From: Incurvaria masculella
Lineage: Eukaryota; Arthropoda; Insecta; Lepidoptera; Incurvariidae
Assembly: GCA_946894095.1 (NCBI GenBank)
Contig: OX335660.1
Span: 16,125,001 to 16,189,000 of the forward strand
Direction: 5' to 3'
Length of the DNA stretch: 64,000 nt
Position 1 is the first letter of the stretch. Each line of letters starts with the position of its first letter. Positions 1 through 12,200 of the stretch are shown piece after piece. The position numbers were made by a program, and so were the translations under genes. The notes beneath the pieces were generated by a model. It saw only the letters and a program-made list of their open reading frames with translations. It was not told the origin of the DNA and did not search any database.

Positions 1-423
1 CAGTGGAACCAGTCTTTCCCGAGTAAACAACCCAAGTTCACAGTCCCAGCCAACCCGGAGAAGAAGGCGTTTAATGATATAACCAACCGGGGTTACCCTA
101 TGAAGAAGACACCATCAAAGTCGAGCATTAATTCCAAAACTTCCAACACTTCGAATGGGACAAAGCACTCGGTGGCTTCCTTCCAAAGCGCTCTCAGTTC
201 GGACTCCGATAAATCCAGAAGCAGCTATCAAAGCTGTGTAGCGGGTTCCAGATTTAGTAGTCGATTGAAAAATGCAGAACAATCATTGGGTCAGTCGAAA
301 CCGCTGACTAGGCAGTCAATGGTGCCGACATTTGATAGGGATAGTGAGGTTAAGAAACCCAAGAGTAGAAAGTCATTGCTGCCTTTTAAAACTCCTTTTA
401 AGTTTTTGTCCTCTAAATCTTAA
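1..423 (+). CDS. 3'-terminal coding part of an unidentified gene (partial)
   Basis: The frame is open from the first base of the window to a TAA at 421-423, so the gene enters from the left and about 140 C-terminal residues are visible. The product is rich in Ser, Lys, Thr and Asn and has no hydrophobic segment, so it is probably disordered. It contains a short KKAFNDITNRG stretch near the window edge, a Ser/Asn-rich middle, and a basic tail with two PFK motifs (LPFKTPFKFL). The DITN stretch and basic low-complexity tail recall cell-cycle or cytoskeletal proteins, but this is only an impression and I do not recognise the family. A methionine at base 100 is internal, not the start. The gene converges on eIF2D, whose stop lies 5.8 kb downstream on the other strand. 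The true left exon border is outside or at the window edge. Confidence 0.6.
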   Translation, partial: QWNQSFPSKQPKFTVPANPEKKAFNDITNRGYPMKKTPSKSSINSKTSNTSNGTKHSVASFQSALSSDSDKSRSSYQSCVAGSRFSSRLKNAEQSLGQSKPLTRQSMVPTFDRDSEVKKPKSRKSLLPFKTPFKFLSSKS

Positions 424-941
424 CTTTATTAAAAGAAAGTTAAGGGGCGTGCTTAATAATTACGGGTTTGGGTCATGGAGGTGAAGAATGTATGGAGAAA
501 TAACTTCCATACAACAAGCGCGCAAAAAATGACGCCACGCGACTTACAACATTATATCGCCGTACACATTTGTAGCGCAGTCATGAAAACGGAGAAAAAT
601 CTAATTTGTACTCTCCCAAATTGGTAGGTAAAGTGATAAAGATAAGAATTATTTTTCAGTAAACCAGATGGTCGTTATGTCATTCTTCATTCGTAATGAT
701 GTATTCAGCGAGAGCCGAAACCACAGAATATATGCTGAAACAAAAACCAAATTCCTCCGGTGGCACAATTGAGGTGTCGACACTTTTGTAGTTCCATCCG
801 TTCTCCTGTTACTTCTTCACCTCAATGGTTTGGGTAAATTAAGTGTATCCTCAGTATGTGTATATCAAGTGTATCAAGAGTATTAAGAAATGAGCCATTT
901 GAGTACATATCTTCCCAGGCTTTAGGTTTATGTTCATAATA
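424..941. other. No gene seen; probable 3' flank or 3'UTR of the first gene
   Basis: AT-rich sequence after the stop codon with no ORF of note and no repeat I recognise. No AATAAA lies close to the stop. The nearest plus-strand AATAAA is at about 1919, beyond the mariner insertion. Confidence 0.4.
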
Positions 942-1868
942 GGTTGGGGAAAAAGTTTCTTCGCATTTTTTAAGAAAATTCAAAACATTTTTTAATATGG
1001 TTTATTTACATTTAACTAAAGTATGTAGGTACCATTTTGTTCGATAACTTTTTGCCATCTTGTAGGTAGGGACATGATCCCATTGCTATAGAAATATTGG
1101 GACTTCTGATCAATATACCGCGACAAGTGGTTTTGGCAGTCCTCTCGTGATGTTAACCTGACACTGCCTAAAGAATTCTGAAGAGACCTAAACAGGTGGA
1201 AATCTGAAGGTGCAAGGTCAGGACTATACGGTGGATGCATTAACACCTCCCACCCAAACTCTCTTAGTTTTTGCTGAGTGGCTAAAGATGTGTGAGGTCT
1301 AGCCGGTTCATTAGGTTTCTTTCAGTGAGCTCGTGAGGTACCCAAATATCGAGCTTTTTTGTGTACCCAGTTCTTTTCAAATGCGCCAAAACTGTTTTGT
1401 GGTCAATTCCTAGTTCTTCAGCTACGTCGTAACTACTGATATGCCGATCTTGCTCCACTTTTTCAAAAATGGCATCCATTTTATCCGTAATAGGGCGACC
1501 AGAGCGACGTGCATCTTTGACATCAAAATTTCCGGATTGAAAACGCTTAAACCAAATTTGTGCTACTCTCACAGACACTGCACTAGGTCCATAAACATCG
1601 CAAATTTTTTTCGCGGCTTGCGTTGCATTTTTACCTTTTCTGTAGTAAAATTTTAAAATGTATCGAATTTCTTCATTAGATTCACTCATTTTGACAGTAC
1701 GAAAAACAAATGAGAATCACACATTTTCCTAATTTGAATTTGGAATTATGTTCTTTAAAATTTAAACTTTCAATGATACCAAAACCAGTCAGATACAAAT
1801 AGTATATCCAAAGAGATTTTATTACAAGTTCATACATACTATAATGCGAAAAGACTTTTTCCCCGACC
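942..1868 (-). mobile_element. mariner element, internally deleted (927 bp)
   Basis: The ends are GGTTGGGGAAAAAG and its inverse CCCCGACC, flanked by TA on both sides as expected for mariner. It is read on the minus strand and is closely similar to the two 1.28-kb copies at 43.9 and 50.9 kb, but about 350 bp are missing from the middle of the transposase gene. The left fragment (1282-1689) encodes the DNA-binding half through the WVPHEL motif. The right fragment (1016-1246) encodes the C-terminal part with SPDLAPSD. The deletion removes the first two catalytic aspartates, so the element cannot make active transposase. Both ends look intact, so it could in principle be mobilised in trans. Confidence 0.9.
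1016..1689 (-). pseudogene. mariner transposase, internally deleted
   Basis: Residues 1 to about 129 of the 341-residue transposase are joined, out of frame, to the C-terminal third. The junction follows the ERNLMNR stretch. Compared with the 43.9-kb copy there are a few substitutions, such as Lys to Arg at residues 17 and 106. The catalytic residues equivalent to D153 and D245 are lost; only the third, D280, remains. The gene is non-functional. Confidence 0.88.
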
Positions 1869-4643
1869 TATTATATATATTTTGAAATAGATATGCATAG
1901 AATTATACAATTTATTTTAATAAATGGTTGTGGTAGAATAATCCAATCATAGTATCAACTTATTTTATAACTTGTTACCGACAAAAGGATCATATGCGTG
2001 CACAGATGTCAAGGGAAACCTTACATGTAATGTTAGTTTTATCTTTACTTAATCATACATTTGGGTGAAGGTTGTGTATACTGTAATAATGGTTGTGTTT
2101 AAAATTCTATATACTGGATCGCTTCATCCGGATCTGTCGGCATGATATACCGCCATGGACATTTATGTGAATGTAGTTCCTAAGATGTCACTCACAATGA
2201 GCATATAACTCTGTAGTGGCACACTCTCCACCTCAGATTACATATTGTTTTCCAGTGCAGTGTCTTGAAGATTCCAGAGCTAATTCTTACGTCAGCAGTA
2301 TGAGAAGTTTAAATACATTATATATATAGAATAAATAGAACTTTATATATGAGGACAACATTGTATTCGACTTCGCGATGGAAGTAGGCAAGCAGCGCCA
2401 TCTGTTGACCAACTCAGGAACTCTGCGTGCTTTGGTTTTGTAGCAGCGCTATGCCTTCGCAGATTGGCGAGCATTTTACACTATAATACTAATTAGAGAT
2501 TTTCCATCATCAACAAATAAATTTTAATGCTTGGTATGCTAAATTGTCTTGAGTGTGATTCATGTAAAACATGACCTAATTTAGATTTTAAATATTATAT
2601 AACACTCGTTTGCACTGATTTAGCATGAAGCACTTTTCTTCTAGTGATGGCTGGACACAGCAACGTACTATGTCAAATTTAAATTAAATTGTCTTGAGCC
2701 TTCTAATCATAAATCTCGTTGGCCTCCATCCATTCGAATAGGTCACTCTCCTGCCTTGGTGCATGATTTTACATCCGACACATGTTTCATTGTCTGTTGC
2801 ATTTGCACAGGTGTAGCTAGGGGAAATGCCCTATCTGACAATCCCAATGCCCTATCTTATAAATACCTATCTTAATTAAGGAAACTGTTATAGTATGCAC
2901 ACCACCATTGCGCTTGACGTTGTTCCGAACCATGCATACGTTGTTTGTACAGAGAACACAAAAAGTCTTGCACTTTGAGCCACAAATATAGCCAAAGCAG
3001 TTGTGACGAATTTTTTTAAAAAATTGCAGGTTTAATGATTTTATTGTAATTAGCGAAAAAAGGGTGGTTTGTGATTATGAGGCATACCGCAAAATGTTGC
3101 TAATTATAAATGGGAATTTTTTGCACACCCTCAGAATCATCTCATAAATTCCAGATTTTTTATTATAATATGAGATTAAATACAGACCCGCTTAATGTAC
3201 TCATCACTACAGTCTTAATTTTAACGAGTTATAGCAGAAATAGCTACAAACTACCGTGGCGCCATCTACTTTGACGCACGCACCCCTTAAAGTGACTGTG
3301 TTCTGTGTACATACAAACATCTTTGTATGGGTCGCAACAGCCTTAAGATAGAGCATTAGTGGTATTCAACTCTAGCTTGATCCATAGTTGCTTTCTTTCT
3401 TTTTGCTATGACATTTGTTTTATGAAAGTGTAATAATGATTATTTATGTGTACTACAATGATGTGTCAATCTTTGATTACCTATATTCAACTAGAAATGT
3501 TTGTATATATGTACATAGACTGATCAGATGATAAGATGTGCCATGTTCTTGAGACCACAAAAGTTATATGTATTCATCCAAAACTACCAAAAAGGTTCTA
3601 ATACTGTGTACGTTCTCAAGTGTCAAATTTGGCTGAAGGCGTTACAAAACTGCTGAGGTGGTTTGGACCAATCCATTTACCACCTTTATCAAGAAAATTG
3701 AACATAAGTTGGTTAAACATAATAGAACATTCATTGAACATGGCTGGTTTAACCAGAATTGGTTGTGAAGCATATAGGATGTACCGTTTAGCTCAGTCTT
3801 TCATTTGAACAACATAAATAACGCAAATTAAAAATTTTATTCCACCAAATTGATAAATCCAGAGGTGTGTTATAACCACGGAGTAGGGCGATAGAGATGA
3901 GGTGTTGTTAACGTATATCACTAGAGAGCGCAGTATCTCTAGTGCGGGGGGAAAACACTTCATGGTGGGGTCATGCTCTGCCTTTTTTTTTGCTAAATCC
4001 ATCTACCTGAAGAACCGGTAATTTTATTGATGTCATTATTGTTAATGATTCACTAGATGACGCGTTGGCATTTTACTGATAGTTTTCTCAATAAAAAATC
4101 TTTTAAAACTTACTTCCCACAGATTTAAGTAATTTTAAATTTTAAAATGACATAGAATTATGCATAATGAGATCAGATTTCCAACCGTACGAACAAAATT
4201 ATTGCGCACCGTCTGTCAGTAACACACCAAAGCATTTGTTCGCAACTGACGCAAAGCCACGCCTTATCACGTGGGCTGGTGCGTAGCGACCCAGTTCGTG
4301 GGCACAAACCCAGTTTGCTTAGATTAACTCCTCTACCTCCGTGGTTAAAACGGTTAAAGTTGGAAGATTCTAGGTACAATTTATTAACAGTCCGGATCTA
4401 TCAGACCTACAGCTCGAAGAGCAGGCCAATCACTGTAAATATTTCGCATTTTTTTTCTCTTGATTATGTTTTTTGGTAGTTTAAATAAATGCCTGATGTT
4501 CGGATAACCTGTATGCATACGTGGAAATTTTATTTTACCTTTTGTTTTAAGTTAAATGACGGACAACACTCCCACCCGAAACATTAGACAATAAGAAATG
4601 TGTGTTACCAATTGTTGTAAAAATGCATCGTATTCAAGTAAAG
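1869..4643. other. No gene seen; unassigned AT-rich DNA
   Basis: About 2.8 kb between two transposons. I find no convincing ORF, and the short frame at 3620-3808 has no recognisable motif. A 'gcgccatctg'-type motif at 2395 and 3258 recurs elsewhere in the window (for example 11305 and 37370), which suggests worn repeats. This may include 3'UTR of the first gene. Confidence 0.4.
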
Positions 4644-4857
4644 TATGCAGGGTGTAAATGACCTATGAGTATTTCTGTTTTGTGAGAGTTAAAACGTAAA
4701 CTTTAGGAAAATCTATTCAATGGAGATTTAGGATATCTATTGATTTAATCAATGACTCTTAAATTAAGAAAACATATATTATTACCATTTGTTCTAAATC
4801 TGATACATATGATGTGGTTTGACCAATGTACTTGTGGTCTTTTACACCCTGCATAAA
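4644..4857. mobile_element. Small MITE with CAGGGTGTAAA inverted ends
   Basis: A TATGCAGGGTGTAAA-type end at 4644 is matched in inverse orientation by TTTACACCCTGCATA ending at 4855, about 210 bp away, with TA at the borders. There is no ORF. This is the organisation of a TA-targeting MITE. Confidence 0.6.
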
Positions 4858-6204
4858 TATAGTTTATTCTAACTGTAATGGAAAGGAAACAGCACCTCAA
4901 TATCTCATATTGTAAATAATGTTTTCAGAAATTATATAAATTTTCGCCAGTCTGCAATAGTGTAGATGTTTCGTCATAATTTTGTGCTCAATTGATTGTG
5001 GTCATGGCAAAAGTTATTTATATAACGGCACTTAAAAGTCACACCCATGCTCTTAATACTCTTACATACATATGGGACACTATTAGGTATATTATGTACA
5101 TTTTGAGATTTTTGGCTTTGTGCGAAAATTCACATAAATTATTACAATGACATTGACCTTTATAAAACAATGGATCGTGAAGAAATTATGGGGTTGTGTC
5201 CTTTTCATATAAGTTTCAGCATTGATTGTAATTTTTATTTCATATGTGAGCAGCTGTATAAGGACTTCTTATGGTATGCATGACTTTACGGAATTGCCAC
5301 ACAAGGTCGTGACGATAGCGAAACAATGTTAAATAATTCATTAGTTCATTGCAGGATAGTGTATCTATGCTTTTAAGTAAATCCTTTAACATTTCAATTA
5401 TGCTTCCCTGTGCCAGTTTTTTTGTTTTGTTTCTTTGCTTAGTGCGAATTGCATGGTTATTGTTTGTAAAAATGGAAGTGACGATAATCTGTTTTTTTTT
5501 TTCGATAATCCGTGCTATTTTTAATAATCTGTGCTCTTTGTAGAAATCTGTGCTCTTTATTCTTTTTTGGGATGGGCTGAAACACTTTTTTTGTTTCAGG
5601 CTGATTTCATCGTGTAATGTAACAGATTGGAACCACAGAGACCAAACAAGGCTTGTCTATTGTGTCACAGGATGTCATGCTGGCCAGAGCTAATTTATGC
5701 TGTCTTTGGTATGAACGATTACCCATATTGATATGTAGAAAAGTGGATAAGTTGAAAATAAGGGAAAACTGTGACTTGTAAAGTGAGAAAAATCAGTAGG
5801 GTTCGAAATGTGCCATTAGGGTTGTATGCTTAGGATTTTAAAACAATGAAAAAAACGATTGCATTCGCTAATTAATTTAAAAAAAATGTAGTCCATATGT
5901 CTTCCAACTCGTAAACTGTGTTCTGCAATCAATTTATATATTTTTATTAAGATAACCAGAATATCATACAGAATGTATACCTATATTTTGTAAGCATTCA
6001 AAGTTAGATTTATAAATGTATTTCTTTTACAACATATTTTTACGAAATTGTATTAAACGTGGGCCATAGTAATTGTAATGAAAAGGTTTTAAAAGTCCTT
6101 GTGTATTTTTGTAGTGTTTTATTTTCGAATCTTATGTTAGTTTTTATACAGATTACGACACATTTACTGAAGAAATAAATAAATAAACTATGTATGCTTT
6201 GGCA
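4858..6204. other. No gene seen; probable eIF2D 3'UTR and convergent intergenic DNA
   Basis: AT-rich sequence downstream of the eIF2D stop on the minus strand. A minus-strand AATAAA (TTTATT on plus) occurs near 5943-5948, about 260 bp past the stop. Plus-strand AATAAA tandems lie near 6174-6183. The two convergent genes could share this interval for their 3' ends. No ORF looks real. Confidence 0.35.
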
Positions 6205-6297
6205 TTATTTTTTCTTCTTCAACATTTTATCGGCTCCCTCGATGAATTTCTTTGGGATGTGGTACTTCTCGATTAGAAGCTTTGTCACGAAGTATGT
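6205..6297 (-). CDS. eIF2D: eIF2D exon 12 (C-terminus, stop)
   Basis: The acceptor ACTTTCAG precedes 6297; 93 nt end in TAA at 6207-6205. It encodes TYFVTKLLIEKYHIPKKFIE and a Lys-rich end (KMLKKKK), matching LGWLLLEEYQLPRKHI and the lysine tail of human eIF2D. It is too short for ORF scans and was found by following the reading phase. Confidence 0.94.
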   Translation of the reverse strand, partial: TYFVTKLLIEKYHIPKKFIEGADKMLKKKK

Positions 6298-9200
6298 CTG
6301 AAAGTAAATGACATTTTGTTTATTACCCTGTCAAAACCATGTTCATTCGTTTTTACATTCTCAAAGACGTTTATGTTGCCAGGGAAATAAAAAAAGTACA
6401 CTCAACTTCAACCTTTGTTTAGAGGTTTCTGAAATTGTTTCAAGATTTGAGTCCTTGAGTCACCTTATTTATATGTATTCCTTTGATGACTCTCAAGTAG
6501 AGTATTTTTTAGTCACAGGTGCAAAATTTTACTTTTCATCCATGATCTCGCACAAGACAACCTTTATCTAATTCATGTCTGAAAACTTTATAAAACATTA
6601 TTTTCTTTTGAATAGGGGTCATAAGACAAAAAATAATAATATAAACATAGATTTTGAGTGATATATTTCATAAGTGAATTTCAAATTCAAATTCATCTTA
6701 CAAATTCATATATTTTCTATTAATTTGCATTATAAATTTTATTTCTCCCGCATAAAACTGGCAACATCTCATCGACGAAGGGGTGAGCAACGACCAGCCT
6801 TAACTGTAAAAACGGTCACCCATCCAGAACCCAACAGCGCTCGGGAGGTGCTGCACCCAGCTTATCGAATCGCAAGGCGTCGCGCCACTTGGCCACCGAG
6901 GCCGACGCCGATGGAGTTGTATATTGTCACCTGGTCACCCTGCACCATGAGCTGGTCGTGCTTGGCGCCGGCGGTGCGCGTGACGGTGGTCGACACGGAG
7001 AGCCCGTGCTGGCACGCCTTGCCCAGCGCCGGCAGGCTGAAGCCGAGCGCCTCCAGGTTGGACACGAGCGTCACCTGGTCGCGCAGGGATGTTGTGGGAA
7101 TTTATTCGATAGAGTACAGGTACAAGGCCCAGAGAACACATTTTTACAAAATAAAATGACACTATGGAAAAGGTTTGACTCAGCGATAATTGGCGCTTGC
7201 AAGCGCTGCAGCAATCTGGCGACGTTAGTTTTCAGTATGTGAGTGTGTGGTGTGTGTTAATGAGTACAATTGTAAATGTAAATTGGATGTGTTTTGATGT
7301 GATGTGTATTCCATCGGGACATTAATTGTATTGTACATACTCAGATAGAAAAGTGGTGCCTAGCACACCTGTAGCTACAGTTGTCAGGTGAAGCAACTCA
7401 GGGCGCGGTCGGGCTCTGGGACCGTATAAACGTTTTGGCTGGCCTAAGTTTAGGTTATTAGGTGGTAGGGTTAAGACCGCCCGCGTTGGGACCACCGCCT
7501 TGTATGAAACTATGGTTGAAGCGGCAATGAAAAATTGCCCGTGTTTTCCATCCAGTTCAGTGTAGCCGTGCTCATAAAGGGAGGGTCCTGGCATGACACT
7601 TGATTCCTTCAAGACTGTGGTGTATCGTGCTAATATCATGAAGGTAGTTGTGTGGTATTAGCCATCCATGTCAGATTCCACAAAAAAAAACCTATAACGT
7701 TCAAAACAGCAAACTAGCAATTATTCCGTTTGCACCTTTTGGGTATGGAACCCTATTACTAAGCCACCGCTGTCCGTCCGTCCGTCTCTCTGTCACAGGG
7801 CTGCATCTCATGAATCGTAAATGGTAGGCAGCTGAAATATTTACAGAGTGTGTGTTTATTTTGCCACTAAACAACAATAAAAATTATGTGATTTTTTTGT
7901 GTTCAATCTTTGTGTACGGAACCCCTTCATGTGCGAGTCCGACTCGCACTTGGCTGGTTTTTCATATTATATGTGAAATGAGTGCTGGGTACATGTCTAC
8001 TTAATCAGTATTAAATCGTCTTTTGTATGTAAATCATGTATGAATAAATTCCGAAAACCTAGAATACAAAAAAAAACACCCAAACTACCTTCTTGTTACC
8101 GCTGCGCGTCGCGACATGCATCCGCACGGGCTCCAGCCGGCTCTTGTTGGTGCGCACGGTGCCGTCGGCGAAGCGCATCTCCGTGCAGGCGGTCATCTTG
8201 CCCTGCACCGCCGCGTTGAGCTCCTCCCAGCTGACGAGGCCCTCCTGCGGGCGACCATCACGATATAGCGGCGGTTCGTATGAAGATGAGCGGCACAATC
8301 TCTGCTAAGACAAATATGGTAAAATACATTATTCTTACCAACATGGATGCAAGAGACGAGCTTATTGCCAAAGGCTTAGCTGAGTTTAAGGTGGGCCTTC
8401 CCGCTCAACTCACCACACAAACGTGGAAAGAAGATCATGCACATATTTCTTGTGAGAGGTGCAGAATCTTCTATTCGCGACATTTTTGGTCACGATAAAG
8501 TAAATGGCTGAATCTGGGTTTGTATGTTAGAGACCAACCCTCTGATGCTAAATATGTAGCTCTGCCTGCGCCAAGTGGTTGCGTTATCTAGATTGGCTAT
8601 ATAAAATAGATGTTGGTATGTACCTACTGATTAATATACTGATTGTCTAGAAATATTAATACCTATTATTTATACAACAATAATCAGTCGATTTTTTAAT
8701 TAAATACTTAAAGATACCTAAAGTTATATCTGTAGCCTAAATCGCATATAACTACGAAGTTTTGGTATTGCTCAGCAAGTATATACTGATACTTTCATGC
8801 TTCGTTATTTGCAGACATTTACCTAATCATATATTTCTTTGTCACCATAACTATTTTGTCAGATGCATTATCTACGTAACGCAACCACTTGGCGCAGGCA
8901 GACTGGCACATTTACCTTCAGAGGGTCGGTCTTTATCCTGTGAACCCAGTTTCAGCCATTTACGTTATCGTTACCATTTTTGTCGCGACCTCCTAGTCTA
9001 TTCTTTTTCCTTTTCAAATACGCTTGAAGCGACCCTTAGTCTCAGCGTATTGGTTGCCGCCGAAATGTAATGTTTCTGGCGTCTTGATTGGTCCATCCAC
9101 CTTGACCATCGCGAGGCCCCCGGCGCGCTTCAAACAGCGGTGACAACTCACTTTCGCAGGTGAGCGAACCATCTTCTGGCCTTCGCAGATTCACCGAACC

Positions 9201-12200
9201 CATGAACATTAATTGCATAAACTACATACATCTAGAACACTCAGTGACCTCAGTGACGTATCAGCCAAGTGTTACTTCGAAGAGACTGCACCGCACCGCT
9301 GCCGCCGCTGCTGCCGCCAGCGGGATTAAAGGTCGTGGAAGGTTTATTCGAAAACATTTGTAAGTCAAGCCTCAATCAATTTGCATGCAATACAACCCAC
9401 TAACTCTTGTAGAGTTTAAAACACCAGTGCTTCAACCCAATAGGGTGTTGACACATATCAGGTATAAAATGTGATTTTATCCAAACCCTTTCAAGTACTA
9501 TTCGAGTCAAATGTGATTAATGGACACGCCCAAAGTAATGGAAAAATGGTAATAATTAAACTGTACTATTTCGTAAAATATCAGATATTTTATTTCTGTC
9601 CATACATCGGTCCCTAAAAAATGTGTTCTGATGCCTCAAAACCGAATGTTATAGAAACAATATATACATTCTGAATAATGCCTAAAATACAGACAGACAT
9701 AACACGGAGAATTTTCATCGTCGCTTCGACCATCTTTTCATCGAATACGATAGTAACCAACCCGGATAGGCTCTAGTCTCTTCGCAGTTTTAAATGGAAT
9801 CCGAACCACGGCCAACCTCAATGGTAGAAAATCAAGATCCAGACCACACGCAGAATTGTTTCACCTCGACTATCTTACGACAAGGCACTGGGCTACCAAG
9901 GCTGACAAAACTACAACCAATATGTTTTTCTAAGTGTTTAGTCTCATCTGTGATATTTAGGTTTAAGTTTTAGGTTATGACAAGTCAATCTTTATTATTA
10001 TTATCTAAGATTGTGACCTTTTCATAATTAGGGACTATTAAATTTTCATTCAATTATAATTGATTAATTCATCGTCATAATTTAACCAGAAGACCACCAC
10101 CATTATCCTTAATAATAATAGTAAAAGTTATATGACGTAAGTTTATTAACATATTCAAGTGCACTGTTGAGGTGCCAAAGAGTAACAAATACAATACGGA
10201 CCTTGCCAGCAATCTTCGCCAGTACAGGGTCCACCTGCACTTGGCCCCGCTGCTCCGCACTCTGCAGGTTATTCCGCTTCACGTAGTCCGTGAGTGTGTT
10301 TCGAATGTCAGCGGCAGTCACTAGGGTGCCCTTCCTGCGGATGGTCAGGGGTTGTTACTAAAACAGAATGCTTACCAAGAGGCTTCTCATTTCCCACAGA
10401 GGTCAGACACTGCTAATAAGGATACGAGTAAACAGGCACCTATGCCTTTTCTAGCTGCCACGGATAGTGCTCGGAAGAAAAAAAAGCAGCTGTCCACGTG
10501 CTGGGATGCCCTAGTATGGCCTAATCTATAATAGCATTTTTTTTAAGAAAACCGCTATGGGTGGCTATGCTAAGAGACCAAAGGTACTCAGAAATCCACC
10601 TCACCTCGAGAAACCACGCTTAGCTAGGCACCATACTAGCGGATTAGCGGACTATCGTTGAGCTATCGAGCTCGTTAAGTTATGTTTGAAGACACCCAGG
10701 AGGACACCCGCCGGCCAGTTCCATATCCAGGCGGTGCGGCAGAAGAATGAGTTTGAGATACGGTTCGTTATCAAAAGCCTAATGTCCACCACTAAGCATT
10801 GAGCAACTGCTTAAGGTGGCCCATCCCGTTCAACTCCCCATACAAACGGGGAAAGAAGATCACGCCCATATTTCTTGTCAGAGATCTCAAGTTTTGCTCA
10901 AAATAGCTTTATTTGATCGGAGTAGATGTCTGATGACCATTGGCATTGTAAAAAAGTAAGAACATCTTAAAAAGATTAGTCATCAGACATAGCTTATTTA
11001 ATCAACATTTATAATCAATTTGGTTTTTGTTAGATTTTTGACTAAAGCGGTCGTGGTTTACTTTTAGCCATAAGTTGTTTTGTAATTAAAATTTTCGTAA
11101 ATCTTATCAACTCATACACTATGCACATTGTCTTTTTTGTGGACATGTTGCATCTTCCTTATCACGGATCCTGTCTTTTTTTTTAAACAGAGAAGGTCCT
11201 AGAGCGCAACAGCACGGTTTTGTACTGTGCCCGCGAATGAGTTCGTCCCGCCGGGTTGGGCCACATTAATATTGAACTGCAAAAAACATATTCCTGCGGA
11301 CCGACTTTGGTCAACAGATGGCGCCACTTGCCTGTTTGCATGGCAGATTTTTTCTACAATGCTGTCTTTATATAAAGTTCTCTTTGTCCAATAAACAAGA
11401 AACATCTCTGGAAGATTCGGAGATTGTTTTCGACTGACACATACGCCACGCAAGGGCCTAAAATTCGGTAGATGAGAATTCACACATTTGCTCTATTCAC
11501 GTTACACATACTTTGAGTTACCACCATAAACCGCTAACCTCAAAGGAGCGAAGAGGTCGAGAATGTTGGCAGTCACGGCGTACATCTCCCGGATGACGGG
11601 CGCGACGTATGCGTCCGGGTCTTCCGGCTCTCTTCGCGCCTCCTCCACCTGTCAAACATGCCGTTGTCAGGTAGAGGTCTGTTTGAACTGAAGTTTGTGA
11701 TGAACGAGGAAGAGAAGTTATAAAAATAATTTTGGGAAGTCTAGATGGCAACACAGTTGCTGTCATAACAATCGACTGTCTGAGAACAAGGTTATGATTG
11801 ACTTGATATTCATACTAGATAATTCTTATAATATGGTCTAGTATACAGTTCATTCTGGATGTCATAGAGTCAGAATGTCTCATTGTGGCACGTTTACACA
11901 CTCCAGGTCCGAATAGGAGCGCAAATTCTGAATAGACATACTACAATATTGTAAACAAAAATATGCTGCGTCAGGGTACATTTACGGTCCATATGGGACA
12001 AAACCAGTCCTATTTGCTATTTTTATTATATGTAAAATTATTTGAAAGGAATTAATTTATAAGAATAATCATATTATGTATCAGGTTATTTAATATCTAA
12101 ATTTGGGGTGTGGTTTTGCCTTTCCCCGGAGAAATTAGTAGCACCACTGCTTCTACCTCTCCCCTGCCGTCATGTCATCCGAGCGTTATAGATAGTATAT

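Noticed and set aside
1441..1656. Plus-strand frame over the first mariner
   Set aside because: Antisense of the transposase; the same antisense frame recurs at 44097-44312 and 51125-51331 because the elements are copies.
11199..11483. 94-codon minus frame as an eIF2D exon
   Set aside because: Half of it is the end of a TTAA MITE; no phase-compatible splice sites, and flanking exons 8 and 9 already join in phase.
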